Part shown: positions 54,353-63,746 of the stretch, one piece after another | Position numbering within the stretch: position 1 is the first letter of the stretch | How the letters are laid out: every line of letters starts with the position of its first letter | Assembly: GCF_900128475.1 (NCBI RefSeq) | Contig: NZ_LT635837.1 | Coordinates: 99,641-163,640, forward strand | Source of the DNA: Mediterranea massiliensis | GTDB taxonomy: Bacteria; Bacteroidota; Bacteroidia; Bacteroidales; Bacteroidaceae | Direction of reading: 5' to 3' | Length of the DNA: 64,000 bases | The notes under the pieces: generated by a model | The model's input: only the letters and a program-made list of their open reading frames with translations | Database searches by the model: none | What the model was told of the DNA's origin: nothing | Translations under genes and position numbers: made by a program

Positions 54353-54388
54353 TTTCCTTTGCCAGCGAACAATTAAAAACGAGTACGT

Positions 54389-54757
54389 ATGGCAAACGAA
54401 CAAATCACTTTTGATAAGCTGCCGCAGGCGGTAGGTTATCTCACTGAACAGATGGAACAAATCCGTCAAATGGTAGCGGCACTGCAACCGCAGGCTTCTT
54501 CCGACAAGCATCGTCTTATTGAAATTGACGAAGCCTGTAAAATCACACGAAAGGCAAAGCCTACCATTTACACGCTTGCGCGTAAAGGACTGATTCCGGC
54601 TTACAAACGAGGGAAAAAACTCTACTTCTATGAAGATGAGCTGCTGCAATGGATTGAGTCCGGCCGCAAGCAAATGCGGGCCATGTCACTTCAGAAACAG
54701 GCAGCGGAGATAGTACATGGGGCGAAACGCAAACCAAAGGGAGGTTATAACTTTTGA
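54389..54757 (+). CDS. excisionase-like HTH protein
   Basis: The 122-residue protein has an N-terminal helical or coiled-coil part (QAVGYLTEQMEQIRQMVAAL) and an excisionase/MerR-type HTH (IEIDEACKITRKAKPTIYTLARKGLIPAYKRGKKLYFYEDELLQWI-type text, about residues 45-90). A basic C-terminus (HGAKRKPKGG) follows. It is the first gene of the mobilization module; the DUF3987 gene starts 12 bases after its stop. In related Bacteroides units such proteins control the module or aid excision. Confidence 0.8.
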   Translation: MANEQITFDKLPQAVGYLTEQMEQIRQMVAALQPQASSDKHRLIEIDEACKITRKAKPTIYTLARKGLIPAYKRGKKLYFYEDELLQWIESGRKQMRAMSLQKQAAEIVHGAKRKPKGGYNF

Positions 54758-54768
54758 TCTGTGCGGCT

Positions 54769-56136
54769 ATGGAAACCTCCAAATTAACAGCAGAAGGTAT
54801 TATCGGCGAGGCTGTGCGTATCGGAGCCAAGATGTCCGGTGGTGAGTTCCCGATAGAGGTCTTTCCTATCAGGATTCAGCGTATCATCAGCAGTTTGCAC
54901 GATTGTCAGGGCTATCCAGTGGATTATGTTGCTGCGGCTATCCTTGCGGCTATTGGCGTGGGTATTGGCAACTCTCATCTGGTGCAGGTGAAGCGCAACT
55001 GGCTGGAAAGTCCTATTCTGTACATGGCACTGATTGGTCGCCCTGGAGCCAATAAGAGTCATCCGCTGAGTTTCGCTTTCCAGCCGTTTATTGAGCACGA
55101 CTATTGTCAGAATCAGGAGTATCAGAAGTCGTATGCCGAGTATGAACGCACTATGTCCATGAGTAAGAAGGAACGCATGGAAGCCGGTTTGGATGAGTTT
55201 CCGCAGGCTCCCGTGCGCAGACGCTTTCTTGTTTCGGATATCACTCCCGAAGGATTGAGCCTGATACACGCCCAGAATCCCAGAGGACTCTGCCTTTGGT
55301 CGGACGAGCTATCTGCCTGGTTCAAGAATTTCAACCGTTACAACAACGGTTCGGAAGAACAGTTCTGGCTTTCGGTGTTCAATGCCAAGCCTACGATTTC
55401 CGATCGCAAGAGTACGCAAAGTTCCATTTTTATCAGACGTCCCTATATCTCCGTTATCGGTACCATCCAAAAGAAAATTCTGGGCGAACTGGTCAAGGGC
55501 GAGCGTTCGAGTAACGGTTTTATTGATCGTATTCTTTTCGTGATGCCTGAATCTGTCTTGAAAAGCAGATGGAACGACCGGGAAACTCCTGAAGAACTGG
55601 AAATCCAGTGGCAACAGATTATCGACAAGCTGATCACACAGGATTGTCCGCATGACGAGAATAATGAGTTGCAGCCTCAATGCCTGCCATTCGATGAAAA
55701 TGCCAAGCAACGGCTTTACGGTTGGCAGCATGAAAATGCCCGTCAATGTGATATGGAAACCAATGATGCTTTGGTAGGTATTTACTGCAAACTGGAAATC
55801 TACATTATCCGGTTTTGTCTGATTATACAGCTTGCCCGATGGACTTGCGGAGAGTGCGACAAGCATACGATTGACCTTGAAAGCGTGAACCGTGCCATCC
55901 TGCTGGCAGAGTATTTTCGGACAACAGCCGTAAAAGTGCAGACTGCCGTCAGTCAGGAACAGTTGAGCGAATTGCACCGCAACATATACCTGAATCTGCC
56001 TCACAGATTTACAACGGCAGAAGGTATCGGCATTGCTGAAAGTTACGGGATGAAGGAACATGCTTTCAAGATGTTTCTAAAACGCCACATCGGAACATTA
56101 TTCAGAAAAGAGAATCATGGAGAATACAGTAAATAA
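54769..56136 (+). CDS. DUF3987-family P-loop protein
   Basis: The ATG at 54769 (METSKLTAEGIIG) gives 455 residues. The family signature is seen in DYVAAAILAAIGVGIGNSHLVQVK followed by LYMALIGRPGANKSHPL (a P-loop-like turn with K and S), then GLCLWSDELSAWF. DUF3987 proteins are helicase- or primase-associated P-loop proteins common on Bacteroides mobilizable units. A role with the downstream primase-like protein in replication of the excised form is likely but unproven. A perfect 22-bp inverted repeat lies directly after the stop. Confidence 0.8.
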   Translation: METSKLTAEGIIGEAVRIGAKMSGGEFPIEVFPIRIQRIISSLHDCQGYPVDYVAAAILAAIGVGIGNSHLVQVKRNWLESPILYMALIGRPGANKSHPLSFAFQPFIEHDYCQNQEYQKSYAEYERTMSMSKKERMEAGLDEFPQAPVRRRFLVSDITPEGLSLIHAQNPRGLCLWSDELSAWFKNFNRYNNGSEEQFWLSVFNAKPTISDRKSTQSSIFIRRPYISVIGTIQKKILGELVKGERSSNGFIDRILFVMPESVLKSRWNDRETPEELEIQWQQIIDKLITQDCPHDENNELQPQCLPFDENAKQRLYGWQHENARQCDMETNDALVGIYCKLEIYIIRFCLIIQLARWTCGECDKHTIDLESVNRAILLAEYFRTTAVKVQTAVSQEQLSELHRNIYLNLPHRFTTAEGIGIAESYGMKEHAFKMFLKRHIGTLFRKENHGEYSK

Positions 56137-56140
56137 ACCT

Positions 56141-56201
56141 GTTACTATGCACATTTTCGCAACCGAGGGGTTTGTGAAGTTGCGAAAATGTGCATAGTAA
56201 C
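56141..56201. repeat. perfect 22-bp inverted repeat between the DUF3987 and primase-like genes
   Basis: The left arm 56141-56162 (starting GTTACTATGCAC, ending TTTTCGCAA) and the right arm 56180-56201 are exact reverse complements, separated by 17 bases. No T run follows, and the next gene starts 19 bases after it. It could be an origin structure, a protein-binding dyad or an RNA hairpin controlling the primase-like gene. Confidence 0.92.
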
Positions 56202-56219
56202 ATCCAAACAGAAAGAAAA

Positions 56220-57293
56220 ATGAGCTACAGATTCACATTAGAACCATACAAAGGTGTCAGTACCCGGCACGCATGTCCAAACTGCCACCGCAAAAGTTGT
56301 TTCGCCAAATACATCGACACGGAAAAGCAAATCAGCTTTCCAGATTATGTAGGGCGATGCAACCATGAACAGAAGTGCGGCTACAACTATACGCCCAAAA
56401 TGTACTTTGACGAAAACCCGATTGCCAAAGAACGATTGAACGAAGAGTTTGTACCGATGTCAAAGCCTCGTATCAGTCTGCCTCCTGCACCATCCTTCAT
56501 TGAGCCGGAAATCATGAGGCAGTCCCTGAAGCTGTATCACACGAACAAACTGTTTCAATTCCTGAGTTTCCATTTCGGACAGGAAGCTACCGAAGAGCTG
56601 ATGTTGCGCTACCATGTAGGAACCTCGAAGCATTGGCCGGGAGCTACAGTCTTTTGGCAGGTCGATATTTCCGGACGGGTACGCACCGGAAAAGTGATGC
56701 TCTACAATCCTGAAAACGGAAGACGGATTAAAAAGCCGCACAACTACATCACGTGGGTACATTCCCTTTTGAAGAAAGAGAATTTCAACCTCCGGCAATG
56801 CCTTTTTGGTGAGCACCTTTTGTCCTCTGACCAGCAGCGTCCGGTTGCCCTTGTGGAAAGTGAGAAAAGCGCTTTGATATCCAGTTTCTATCTGCCACAA
56901 TATCTCTGGATTGCTTCGGGCGGAAAGAATGGAGCGTTCAATCGGGATGCCATGAGCGTATTGAGAAACCGACGTGTTCTGCTCTTCCCCGACCTAGGGG
57001 CGACCGACTATTGGACCAGTAAAATGGAGATGATTCGTAGCCTGGGAATAGAGGTTTCTCTCTTCGATTTTATGGAAAGAAACGCAACAAAAGAAGAACG
57101 TGATGCAGGTTATGACATCGCCGATTTTCTGCTGAGAGAAGAGACAAAAGAGGCTATTTTTAATCGTCTTATCACGTTGAATCCGGCCTTGAAAACGCTG
57201 GTCGAAACTTTCGATTTACAGCTTGTCAATGTGGAGAAAGCACCGCTTTCAGCAACGGTTCAACATACTCGGAAAGGACTTTTCAAACGATGA
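56220..57293 (+). CDS. primase-like zinc-finger/Toprim protein (DUF6371-like)
   Basis: The start at 56220 (MSYRFTLEPYKG) gives 357 residues. An N-terminal zinc finger has CPNC, C27 and CNHEQKC (residues 19-53), like the CHC2 finger of primases. A later alpha/beta part contains VALVESEKSALISS and RVLLFPDLGATDYW, which fit the acidic positions of a Toprim fold. It probably primes replication of the excised element or works with DUF3987. The inverted repeat upstream may regulate it or be its recognition site. Confidence 0.72.
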   Translation: MSYRFTLEPYKGVSTRHACPNCHRKSCFAKYIDTEKQISFPDYVGRCNHEQKCGYNYTPKMYFDENPIAKERLNEEFVPMSKPRISLPPAPSFIEPEIMRQSLKLYHTNKLFQFLSFHFGQEATEELMLRYHVGTSKHWPGATVFWQVDISGRVRTGKVMLYNPENGRRIKKPHNYITWVHSLLKKENFNLRQCLFGEHLLSSDQQRPVALVESEKSALISSFYLPQYLWIASGGKNGAFNRDAMSVLRNRRVLLFPDLGATDYWTSKMEMIRSLGIEVSLFDFMERNATKEERDAGYDIADFLLREETKEAIFNRLITLNPALKTLVETFDLQLVNVEKAPLSATVQHTRKGLFKR

Positions 57294-57432
57294 CTGTCAG
57301 ATGTCTGATTCACTTCTTTTTCACTGGAGCAAGTTTATGCCGGTGTATTACATTTCCCAGCCACTTGCTCACCTCAAAAAACGGTGAGACGGCTCCCGAT
57401 GGTCACAATTATTAATCTCAAAAACAAATATT
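57294..57432. other. candidate oriT region upstream of mobC
   Basis: The 139-base gap directly upstream of the mobC/relaxase pair holds a small hairpin, CTCACC (57368-57373) and GGTGAG (57383-57388), with an A-rich loop. Transfer origins are usually found here in such units. No nick site can be named from sequence alone. Confidence 0.45.
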
Positions 57433-57741
57433 ATGGACAAGAAAAATACAGTTACAATCCGTCTTACAGACGAACAATTCGGCTGGGTCAGAGCACTTAG
57501 CCGACGCAGTAAACGCAGCCAAAGCGAAGTAGTGCGTTCACTCATCGAACACGGTACAGTGCGCGAACGAATTACGAGAGAAAATCTAGACATCATCCGA
57601 AAACTGATTGGCGAAAGCACGAACCTGAACCAGCTTGCCAGACGAGCCAATGCTTACGGTTTTTATCGTGTGGCCGATGAGTGCCAGACCGCCGTTCAAC
57701 AGATTTCACAACTCATAAAACAGCTCAAGGATGATCGGTAA
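57433..57741 (+). CDS. mobC: MobC-type relaxosome accessory protein
   Basis: The 102-residue basic protein starts with a ribbon-helix-helix-like segment (VTIRLTDEQFGWVRALSRRSKRSQSEVVRSLIEHG). A helix with the MobC-type motif IGESTNLNQLARRANAYGF follows. MobC proteins bind oriT and help the relaxase to nick. The stop codon overlaps the relaxase gene start by 11 bases, the usual coupled arrangement. Confidence 0.88.
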   Translation: MDKKNTVTIRLTDEQFGWVRALSRRSKRSQSEVVRSLIEHGTVRERITRENLDIIRKLIGESTNLNQLARRANAYGFYRVADECQTAVQQISQLIKQLKDDR

Positions 57742-58669
57742 AATTGTCAAGGGCACATCGTTTTCCGGGTGCGTAAACTATGTGCTGAAAGAAGATAAAT
57801 CGCGACTGCTTAAAGCGGTTGGTGTCTACGGTTCGCCCGAAGAAATAGCGGAGCAATTCGAGTTGCAGACTTTACTGAACGACAAGGTCAAGAACAAGGT
57901 CGGCCATATATCATTGAGCTTTTCCGCAGAAGACGGGGACCGCATCCGTGACGATGACGGACTGATGCTGAAAATCGCCCACGACTATATGAAACTGATG
58001 GGAATTGAGAACACACAGTTCATCATCGCCCGGCATATCGACCGTGACCATCCGCATTGTCATATCGTTTACAACCGGGTAGATAATAACGGCCATACCA
58101 TCAGCGACAAGAACGACCGCTACCGGAACGAAAAGGTCTGCAAGATGCTGACAGCCCGTTACCGTTTGCATTTTGCTGAAGGAAAAGAGCATGTCAATTT
58201 TATGCGGTTACGTCGTCATGACAAGGTAAAGTATTTTATCTATCATGCCTTGAAAAGAGAAGTTCCGAACGCCCGAAGCTGGAGTGAGCTGCGACTGGCC
58301 TTACGGAAGTACGGAATTGATACGCAATGGAAGCTAAGTCGCACGACCGGAGAGATGCAAGGTGTCAAGTTCACATGTGACCAACTGACCTTTAGCGGTT
58401 CCAAGATTGACCGCCAATTCAGTTTTCTGAACATTGATCAGGAACTGAGGTATAACGCTCTTTCTGCTACCATGAACCAGCGTCAGGCACAGACAGAAAC
58501 CATACGCAAGGAACCTCGGCATGAATATCAGCAAGAAAATTATTCCAGTATTAGTCTGGGACTGTTCACTCCCTCTCCTACGGATTATAATACGGAGGAA
58601 GCAATACAGGCCAACCGGCTTAAAAAGAAGAAAAAGAAACCGAAGCGCAAGCGAGGTTTCAGTCTATAA
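57731..58669 (+). CDS. MobA/VirD2-family relaxase
   Basis: The 312-residue protein carries the relaxase three-histidine motif HIDRDHPHCH (residues 102-111), an N-terminal YVLK segment whose tyrosine (Y17) may be the DNA nucleophile, and a final basic tail (KKKKKPKRKRG). It would cut one strand at oriT, stay bound to the 5' end and lead it through the pore of a helper conjugative element. The length is short relative to many relaxases, and no helicase or primase domain is attached. Confidence 0.92.
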   Translation: MIGKIVKGTSFSGCVNYVLKEDKSRLLKAVGVYGSPEEIAEQFELQTLLNDKVKNKVGHISLSFSAEDGDRIRDDDGLMLKIAHDYMKLMGIENTQFIIARHIDRDHPHCHIVYNRVDNNGHTISDKNDRYRNEKVCKMLTARYRLHFAEGKEHVNFMRLRRHDKVKYFIYHALKREVPNARSWSELRLALRKYGIDTQWKLSRTTGEMQGVKFTCDQLTFSGSKIDRQFSFLNIDQELRYNALSATMNQRQAQTETIRKEPRHEYQQENYSSISLGLFTPSPTDYNTEEAIQANRLKKKKKKPKRKRGFSL

Positions 58670-58704
58670 TCAATTTTTTATTAACCATCAAAATTCAAAT
58701 TATT

Positions 58705-59109
58705 ATGAACTATTCCGATTTTATTTACGATTTCAATCTCTATTTGTGTGAGAGATTCGGTTACAGAAACTGCTGTTCCGTCATGCACAACGCCAACGGC
58801 ATTTGTGTTTCTGTCCATGTAGGCGAAATGGATTTATACATCCGTTTTTGGGAATACAGTTGCGGCGTTGGCAGCATCCCCGACTGGAGCATTATCATTG
58901 TGCGCAGCAACTTCAAACGAAACCAACAGGAGAACCTGAAAGACCTTGCCCGCTTCTTCAAGGAGTACGCCCCGCGCTATGGTTACAAACACCTCTGCAC
59001 CGAGGATGATGACTACAAGTATTATCAGACCCTTGGTCTGAAACTTATCCACCGAGGATTTTTCAGACAATATAATTATGGATTGCCGTTGAAGGAATTG
59101 AAGGTGTAA
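58705..59109 (+). CDS. hypothetical protein downstream of the relaxase
   Basis: The 134-residue protein begins MNYSDFIYDFNLYLCERFGY. It is rich in aromatic residues and has five cysteines without a regular metal-binding spacing. No signal peptide or membrane helix is seen. It lies 35 bases after the relaxase and is followed by a perfect 14-bp inverted repeat, so it is probably the last gene of the mobilization transcript. No family recognised. Confidence 0.6.
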   Translation: MNYSDFIYDFNLYLCERFGYRNCCSVMHNANGICVSVHVGEMDLYIRFWEYSCGVGSIPDWSIIIVRSNFKRNQQENLKDLARFFKEYAPRYGYKHLCTEDDDYKYYQTLGLKLIHRGFFRQYNYGLPLKELKV

Positions 59110-59121
59110 CGTGGATTTCTT

Positions 59122-59152
59122 TATGAAGGAGAGGAAAATCCTCTCCTTCATA
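59122..59152. terminator. perfect 14-bp inverted repeat ending the mobilization module
   Basis: Arms TATGAAGGAGAGGA and TCCTCTCCTTCATA are separated by only three bases. It lies 13 bases after a stop codon and is followed by AAAA, not T, on the plus strand; it is a probable terminator or RNA stabiliser. Confidence 0.6.
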
Positions 59153-59252
59153 AAACCACACCGATAAATCATCGATTAAATCTAATATCTCCATTTTGCA
59201 AAAATTATAGCAGATAATCAAAGCATATATGTAGATTATTAATTAAATATAC

Positions 59253-59260
59253 TAACTTTG
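59253..59260 (+). promoter_or_regulatory. -7 promoter box of the methyltransferase operon
   Basis: TAACTTTG lies 14 bases before the ATG at 59274, which implies a very short leader. If the second ATG at 59286 is used, the leader is of normal length. Confidence 0.55.
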
Positions 59261-59273
59261 TAAATAATACACT

Positions 59274-60575
59274 ATGGCCAAATTAATGGAAAAAACAAAA
59301 ATATATACATTCATAGATTTATTTGCTGGAGCAGGAGGACTTTCCGAAGGATTTGTAAGGGCTGGATTTACACCGCTTGCACACATTGAAATGGATAAGA
59401 ATGCCTGCAATACATTAAAGACCAGATCTGCATTTCATTATCTTCAGAAAAATGGAATGCTGTCAATTTATGAAGACTATCTCAAACATAAGGAAGAAAG
59501 AACAGACGGACAAAAATTGTGGAATCAGGTTCCCAAAAGCATAATCGATACTACGATATGCGCTACTATTGGAGAGAATACTATTGATGGCATTTTCAAG
59601 AAAGTGGATCAGCTCAAGGGAAACAACAAAGTGGATATTATCATAGGGGGGCCACCTTGTCAAGCGTATTCAGTCGCTGGAAGAGCTCGTATGGGCAAGA
59701 AGGTAGAAAAGGATCCTCGAAATGAATTGTATAAATACTATGTACAATTTATCAAGCGCTATGATCCTGAAATGTTTGTATTCGAGAATGTATTGGGACT
59801 ACTGACCGCTAAACGAGGTGAACCTTTTGCAGATCTCAAACGATTGGTTGAAGAACTTGGATATGATATGGACTGTAAAGTTCAGGTTGCGTCCCAACAT
59901 GGAGTATTACAAAACCGACAAAGGGTTATCATTGTAGGTTGGAAACGTGTTGTAAAAGGATTGAAAAGTCCATACCACTATCCGGAACTTACCGTGGAAA
60001 AGTGCCCTTACCAAGTACTGCGGGATTTGTTCTCGGATTTACCTGAGCGGAAAGCGGGAGAAGGCAAATTCTGTGAAGCCGTTTCGTATGTCAAACCTCT
60101 GTCCGAGATGCCGTACCTCGATAAGTCTGGAATACGTGGCCTGTTAAATTTTACAACTCAACACGTAGCCAGACCAACAAATGAAAATGATCGAAAAATA
60201 TACAAAATTGCTGTTGACAAGTGGTTAAATGAGCACCAGCGATTAAACTATGCGCAACTACCGATGGAGTTGCAGACTCATCGAAATACGAAGACGTTTC
60301 TTAATCGTTTCAATGTTGTTGATCCTTACGGATGCTGTCATACTGTAGTAGCGCACATAGCCATGGATGGTCATTACTATATTTATCCAACGTTAAATCC
60401 GACATTGGAAACGGTACGATCCATTACGGTTAGAGAGGCGGCTCGTCTACAATCATTTCCAGACGATTACTTTTTTGAAGGGACCCGGACATCTGCCTTC
60501 AAACAGATTGGCAATGCGGTACCCGTCGTGTTAGCATACAAAATCGCAAAGGGCATAAAGAAACTTCTATTATGA
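59274..60575 (+). CDS. DNA (cytosine-5-) methyltransferase
   Basis: The 433-residue enzyme shows the conserved motifs in order: I FIDLFAGAGGLSEGF, IV GGPPCQAYS (catalytic Cys near residue 129), VI FVFENVLGLL, VIII QNRQRVIIVG, a target-recognition region, IX RSITVREAARLQSFPDDYFF and X QIGNAVPVV. It is a complete C5 methylase of unknown target. It heads a three-gene operon; its stop overlaps the next start. Association with GHKL ATPases is known from MORC/MutL-type restriction systems. Confidence 0.93.
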   Translation: MAKLMEKTKIYTFIDLFAGAGGLSEGFVRAGFTPLAHIEMDKNACNTLKTRSAFHYLQKNGMLSIYEDYLKHKEERTDGQKLWNQVPKSIIDTTICATIGENTIDGIFKKVDQLKGNNKVDIIIGGPPCQAYSVAGRARMGKKVEKDPRNELYKYYVQFIKRYDPEMFVFENVLGLLTAKRGEPFADLKRLVEELGYDMDCKVQVASQHGVLQNRQRVIIVGWKRVVKGLKSPYHYPELTVEKCPYQVLRDLFSDLPERKAGEGKFCEAVSYVKPLSEMPYLDKSGIRGLLNFTTQHVARPTNENDRKIYKIAVDKWLNEHQRLNYAQLPMELQTHRNTKTFLNRFNVVDPYGCCHTVVAHIAMDGHYYIYPTLNPTLETVRSITVREAARLQSFPDDYFFEGTRTSAFKQIGNAVPVVLAYKIAKGIKKLLL

Positions 60576-62692
60576 ACGAAAAAATAAAAAGTGGAACATT
60601 TGTTTTTCGCCCACGGGCTCGACTTATCAAGACTATAGGCGAAGAACTTATCAGCGACGATAAAGTAGCAATATTAGAGCTGGTTAAAAATTCATATGAT
60701 GCATATTGTACATTAAATGGCGAAGGGGCAATTGTAGATATTACATTTAATGGTAATGTTCAGAGTTTACCTTCCGGAGAAAAATACATAGCCAAAGAAC
60801 AAGCCTCCATTATTATTTACGATGAAGGCATAGGGATGGATTTTGAGGTTATAAGAACCGCATGGATGGAACCTGCCACTAACTTTAAAAAGTTAAAGCA
60901 AAACCAGAATCCATTAAAAAAATATGCAGGGGAAAAGGGTATAGGACGCTTTGCCTCTGCAAAGTTGGCATCCAAATTAGAGCTTGTTACAAAGCAAGTT
61001 GGTAAAGACGAGATTTTCATCAAATTCAATTGGAATGATTTTTCTAATGAGTATGATTACTTGGATGATATTAAGATAGAATGGGAAATACGTCCCGCAA
61101 CCGAAATTCAAAAACATGGAACAATTCTACGTCTGTACGATTTGAATGAAGATTGGAGCGAATCCAAAATAAAGGATCTGCGAGTTGCCTTATCTCGATT
61201 GCTTAATCCCATTGTTCCAGTTGAAGATTTCTTAATGAGTTTAAACTTGCCAAAAGAATTTGGGGCATTATCTGGAACCATTGAGAGACCGGAAACTCTA
61301 AATCGTCCCAACTATAGTATAAAAGGCAGTATTGCAGCTAATGGTTCTCCTCAGCAGATAGTTTTTTATAGTAAAACTATTGGTCATGAAGAAATTCTTT
61401 CTTTAAACGAGAATGAATTCCGCCTTCAAAGAAAATATTTGGCCGGTCCTTTCTCATTCGAATTTAAGATTTGGAATAGAGATGCAGATGAATTAAAAGC
61501 ATTAGCCAATGAAACTGGAAATATTGTTAAGAATGTCAAGACTGACCTTGATGAATTGTGTGGCATAAGCATATATCGTGATAATATCAGAGTTCTGCCA
61601 TACGGAAACAGAAACAATGATTGGGTAAGACTTGACATGCGGAGAGTTAATAATCCAACATTGAGATTAAGTAACAATCAAATTGTAGGATATATTGCAA
61701 TAGGGATAGATAGCAATCCATTATTAAAAGATCAAAGTAACCGGGAGGGTATCGTAGAAAGCCAAGCCTTTGAAGACATCAAAGATTATATTAAACTCAT
61801 ATTAAATGAGGTGGAACAGCGTCGATATGCAGAACGTCCCCGAGAATATCAAAAGAAATCTACCAAGAGTTTGTTTGAGGCGTTCTCACTTGGCTCTATT
61901 TCTGCAACAATACAAGAAACTAACCCCAATCTCAATGAGATTCTAGATCTCATTGGTCAAAAAGAAATTGAGATAAAGCAATCCATTATAAAAGTTCAGG
62001 AAATAATCTCACGTTACCGACGATTATCTACATTGGGGCAATTAGTAGATCCCATTATCCATGATGGTCGAAATTTTCTAAATAAAATAGATTTAAAATC
62101 AGATATAATCATACAAGAAACCCAAAAAGAGATTTGTGATATTAATAAAATTGCTATTAAAGTTAATGAAATACAAACGATAAGAAAAGAATTTGCACAA
62201 TTATTTAAAAGGATTGAACCTTTTGGTGGTAGAAAACGAGGACGTCCGGAAACCATAACTATTGAAGATTCAATATCGAATATTTTCATCCTAAACAAGG
62301 ACGAACTATCCAAATTTAACATTGCTTACAAACTTCCAGATACTCGCCATCAAGTTACCATTGATGAAAGTGAGTTAGGATTAATTTTCATGAATCTAAT
62401 TCAAAATTCAATCTATTGGCTTAGCACAATTAAACCGCCAAGAAGAATAGAAGTCAATATAATTGATGAAGCAGATGGATTGTCGATTGTATTTAGCGAC
62501 AATGGGCCTGGGATCAAACATGAAATAGAAGATCGGATTTTTGAGCCCTATTTTAGCACAAAACCAGATGGAATAGGATTAGGTTTGGCAATTATAGGTG
62601 AATTAATGGCTGATTATAATGGAGAGCTCGCTTTAATTGAAAGTATGATAGGAGGAGCATCATTCAAACTAAAATTTAAATATAGAGTATGA
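60572..62692 (+). CDS. double-GHKL ATPase (MORC/Hsp90-like N-terminus, kinase-like C-terminus)
   Basis: The 706-residue protein carries two ATPase modules of the GHKL class. The first has ELVKNSYDA (36-44), DEGIGM (84-89) and GEKGIGRFA (120-128), close to MORC/Hsp90-type domains. The second, near the C-terminus, has NLIQNSIYWL, DNGPGI and GIGLGLAI, like histidine kinases, with a preceding helical part containing DPIIHDGRNFLNKID. A histidine there might be phosphorylated. It overlaps the methylase gene by four bases and the receiver gene by four, so the three act together. Confidence 0.85.
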   Translation: MNEKIKSGTFVFRPRARLIKTIGEELISDDKVAILELVKNSYDAYCTLNGEGAIVDITFNGNVQSLPSGEKYIAKEQASIIIYDEGIGMDFEVIRTAWMEPATNFKKLKQNQNPLKKYAGEKGIGRFASAKLASKLELVTKQVGKDEIFIKFNWNDFSNEYDYLDDIKIEWEIRPATEIQKHGTILRLYDLNEDWSESKIKDLRVALSRLLNPIVPVEDFLMSLNLPKEFGALSGTIERPETLNRPNYSIKGSIAANGSPQQIVFYSKTIGHEEILSLNENEFRLQRKYLAGPFSFEFKIWNRDADELKALANETGNIVKNVKTDLDELCGISIYRDNIRVLPYGNRNNDWVRLDMRRVNNPTLRLSNNQIVGYIAIGIDSNPLLKDQSNREGIVESQAFEDIKDYIKLILNEVEQRRYAERPREYQKKSTKSLFEAFSLGSISATIQETNPNLNEILDLIGQKEIEIKQSIIKVQEIISRYRRLSTLGQLVDPIIHDGRNFLNKIDLKSDIIIQETQKEICDINKIAIKVNEIQTIRKEFAQLFKRIEPFGGRKRGRPETITIEDSISNIFILNKDELSKFNIAYKLPDTRHQVTIDESELGLIFMNLIQNSIYWLSTIKPPRRIEVNIIDEADGLSIVFSDNGPGIKHEIEDRIFEPYFSTKPDGIGLGLAIIGELMADYNGELALIESMIGGASFKLKFKYRV

Positions 62693-63735
62693 AAACATTA
62701 AAAATATTATATATAGAGGACGATTCTGAGAACCGTTCAGACTTAATAGAAGCTTTATCCGGCCAAGTAATTAATGGACAAACAATAGAAATAGAGGGAG
62801 AAGCAACTTTTGAAGTAGGAATTAGGAGGATACATGATTTTCACATGGTGATATTGGATTTATATAAAGGTAAAGCCGGAGATGAAGGAGAAACAGCTGG
62901 AATTCAATTGCTTGACTTGATACAAAAAAACATGTTTATTCCAGTTATTTTTTACTCCGGTACCACTGCTAAAGTAAATGACTTCAGATCTCAAGTTATT
63001 GGTATTGCCACAAAAGGAGATGGAGGTATAGCAGAATTAAAACAAGAAATAAAACGCCTCTCGGATCACAACCTTCCTTATATCAGAGAAAAAATTCACC
63101 AGCATATTAACAATAAACTGCGAGACTATTTTTGGGAAATTATTCAAAAAAAGAAAGACATATTTAAGCCAGAGGGCCAAGATTACTCTCTGGGATATCT
63201 TCTATTAAGAAATATCGGCAATTCTTTATCTAAAAAGAATATTATTAATATTTTAGAGGATTTGTCAATTAACAAAAATGAAGAGAAAGTTCATCCCATG
63301 GAATTTTATCTATATCCAACAGATAATAGTAATGAATACGAAAGCGGAGAGATTATAACCAATATACATGATAAAGTCTTCTATGTAATTCTTACCCCGT
63401 CTTGTGATTTTATTCAAAGGAAAAATAAAGGAGGAAAACGAAAAGCTGACAACATTTTATTAGCAAAAGCCAATCCGTTAAGTACAACAGAGCCTTTCCA
63501 AAAATATAAAAAGAATAAAGACAAAGGGCCATTGTCGGAATTGATAAGATCAAAAAATGAACGGTATTTCTTCTTGCCAGGTACACCTTTTCTGCAAAAC
63601 ATGGTAGTAGATTTTCAAAATAAAATAATGGTAAATTATGAAGATTTACGTCTCAATTATGAGAGAATAGCAAAATTGGATTCTCCTTTTGCAGAAGCAA
63701 TGGCAACAAGATTTATACGATATTATAATAGATGA
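62689..63735 (+). CDS. receiver-domain protein, possibly truncated by an IS element
   Basis: The 348-residue protein starts with a receiver-like domain: acidic pair D11-D12 (YIEDDSEN), probable acceptor D57 (MVILDLY), T/S in IFYSGTTA and a lysine in ATKGDGG. The longer C-terminal part (about 130-348) has no family I recognise and no DNA-binding motif. The stop codon TGA (63733-63735) coincides with the first bases of the IS21-type end, so the natural C-terminus may be missing. The partner is most likely the double-GHKL protein upstream. Confidence 0.72.
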   Translation: MKTLKILYIEDDSENRSDLIEALSGQVINGQTIEIEGEATFEVGIRRIHDFHMVILDLYKGKAGDEGETAGIQLLDLIQKNMFIPVIFYSGTTAKVNDFRSQVIGIATKGDGGIAELKQEIKRLSDHNLPYIREKIHQHINNKLRDYFWEIIQKKKDIFKPEGQDYSLGYLLLRNIGNSLSKKNIINILEDLSINKNEEKVHPMEFYLYPTDNSNEYESGEIITNIHDKVFYVILTPSCDFIQRKNKGGKRKADNILLAKANPLSTTEPFQKYKKNKDKGPLSELIRSKNERYFFLPGTPFLQNMVVDFQNKIMVNYEDLRLNYERIAKLDSPFAEAMATRFIRYYNR

Positions 63736-63746
63736 CAGTATCGGCG

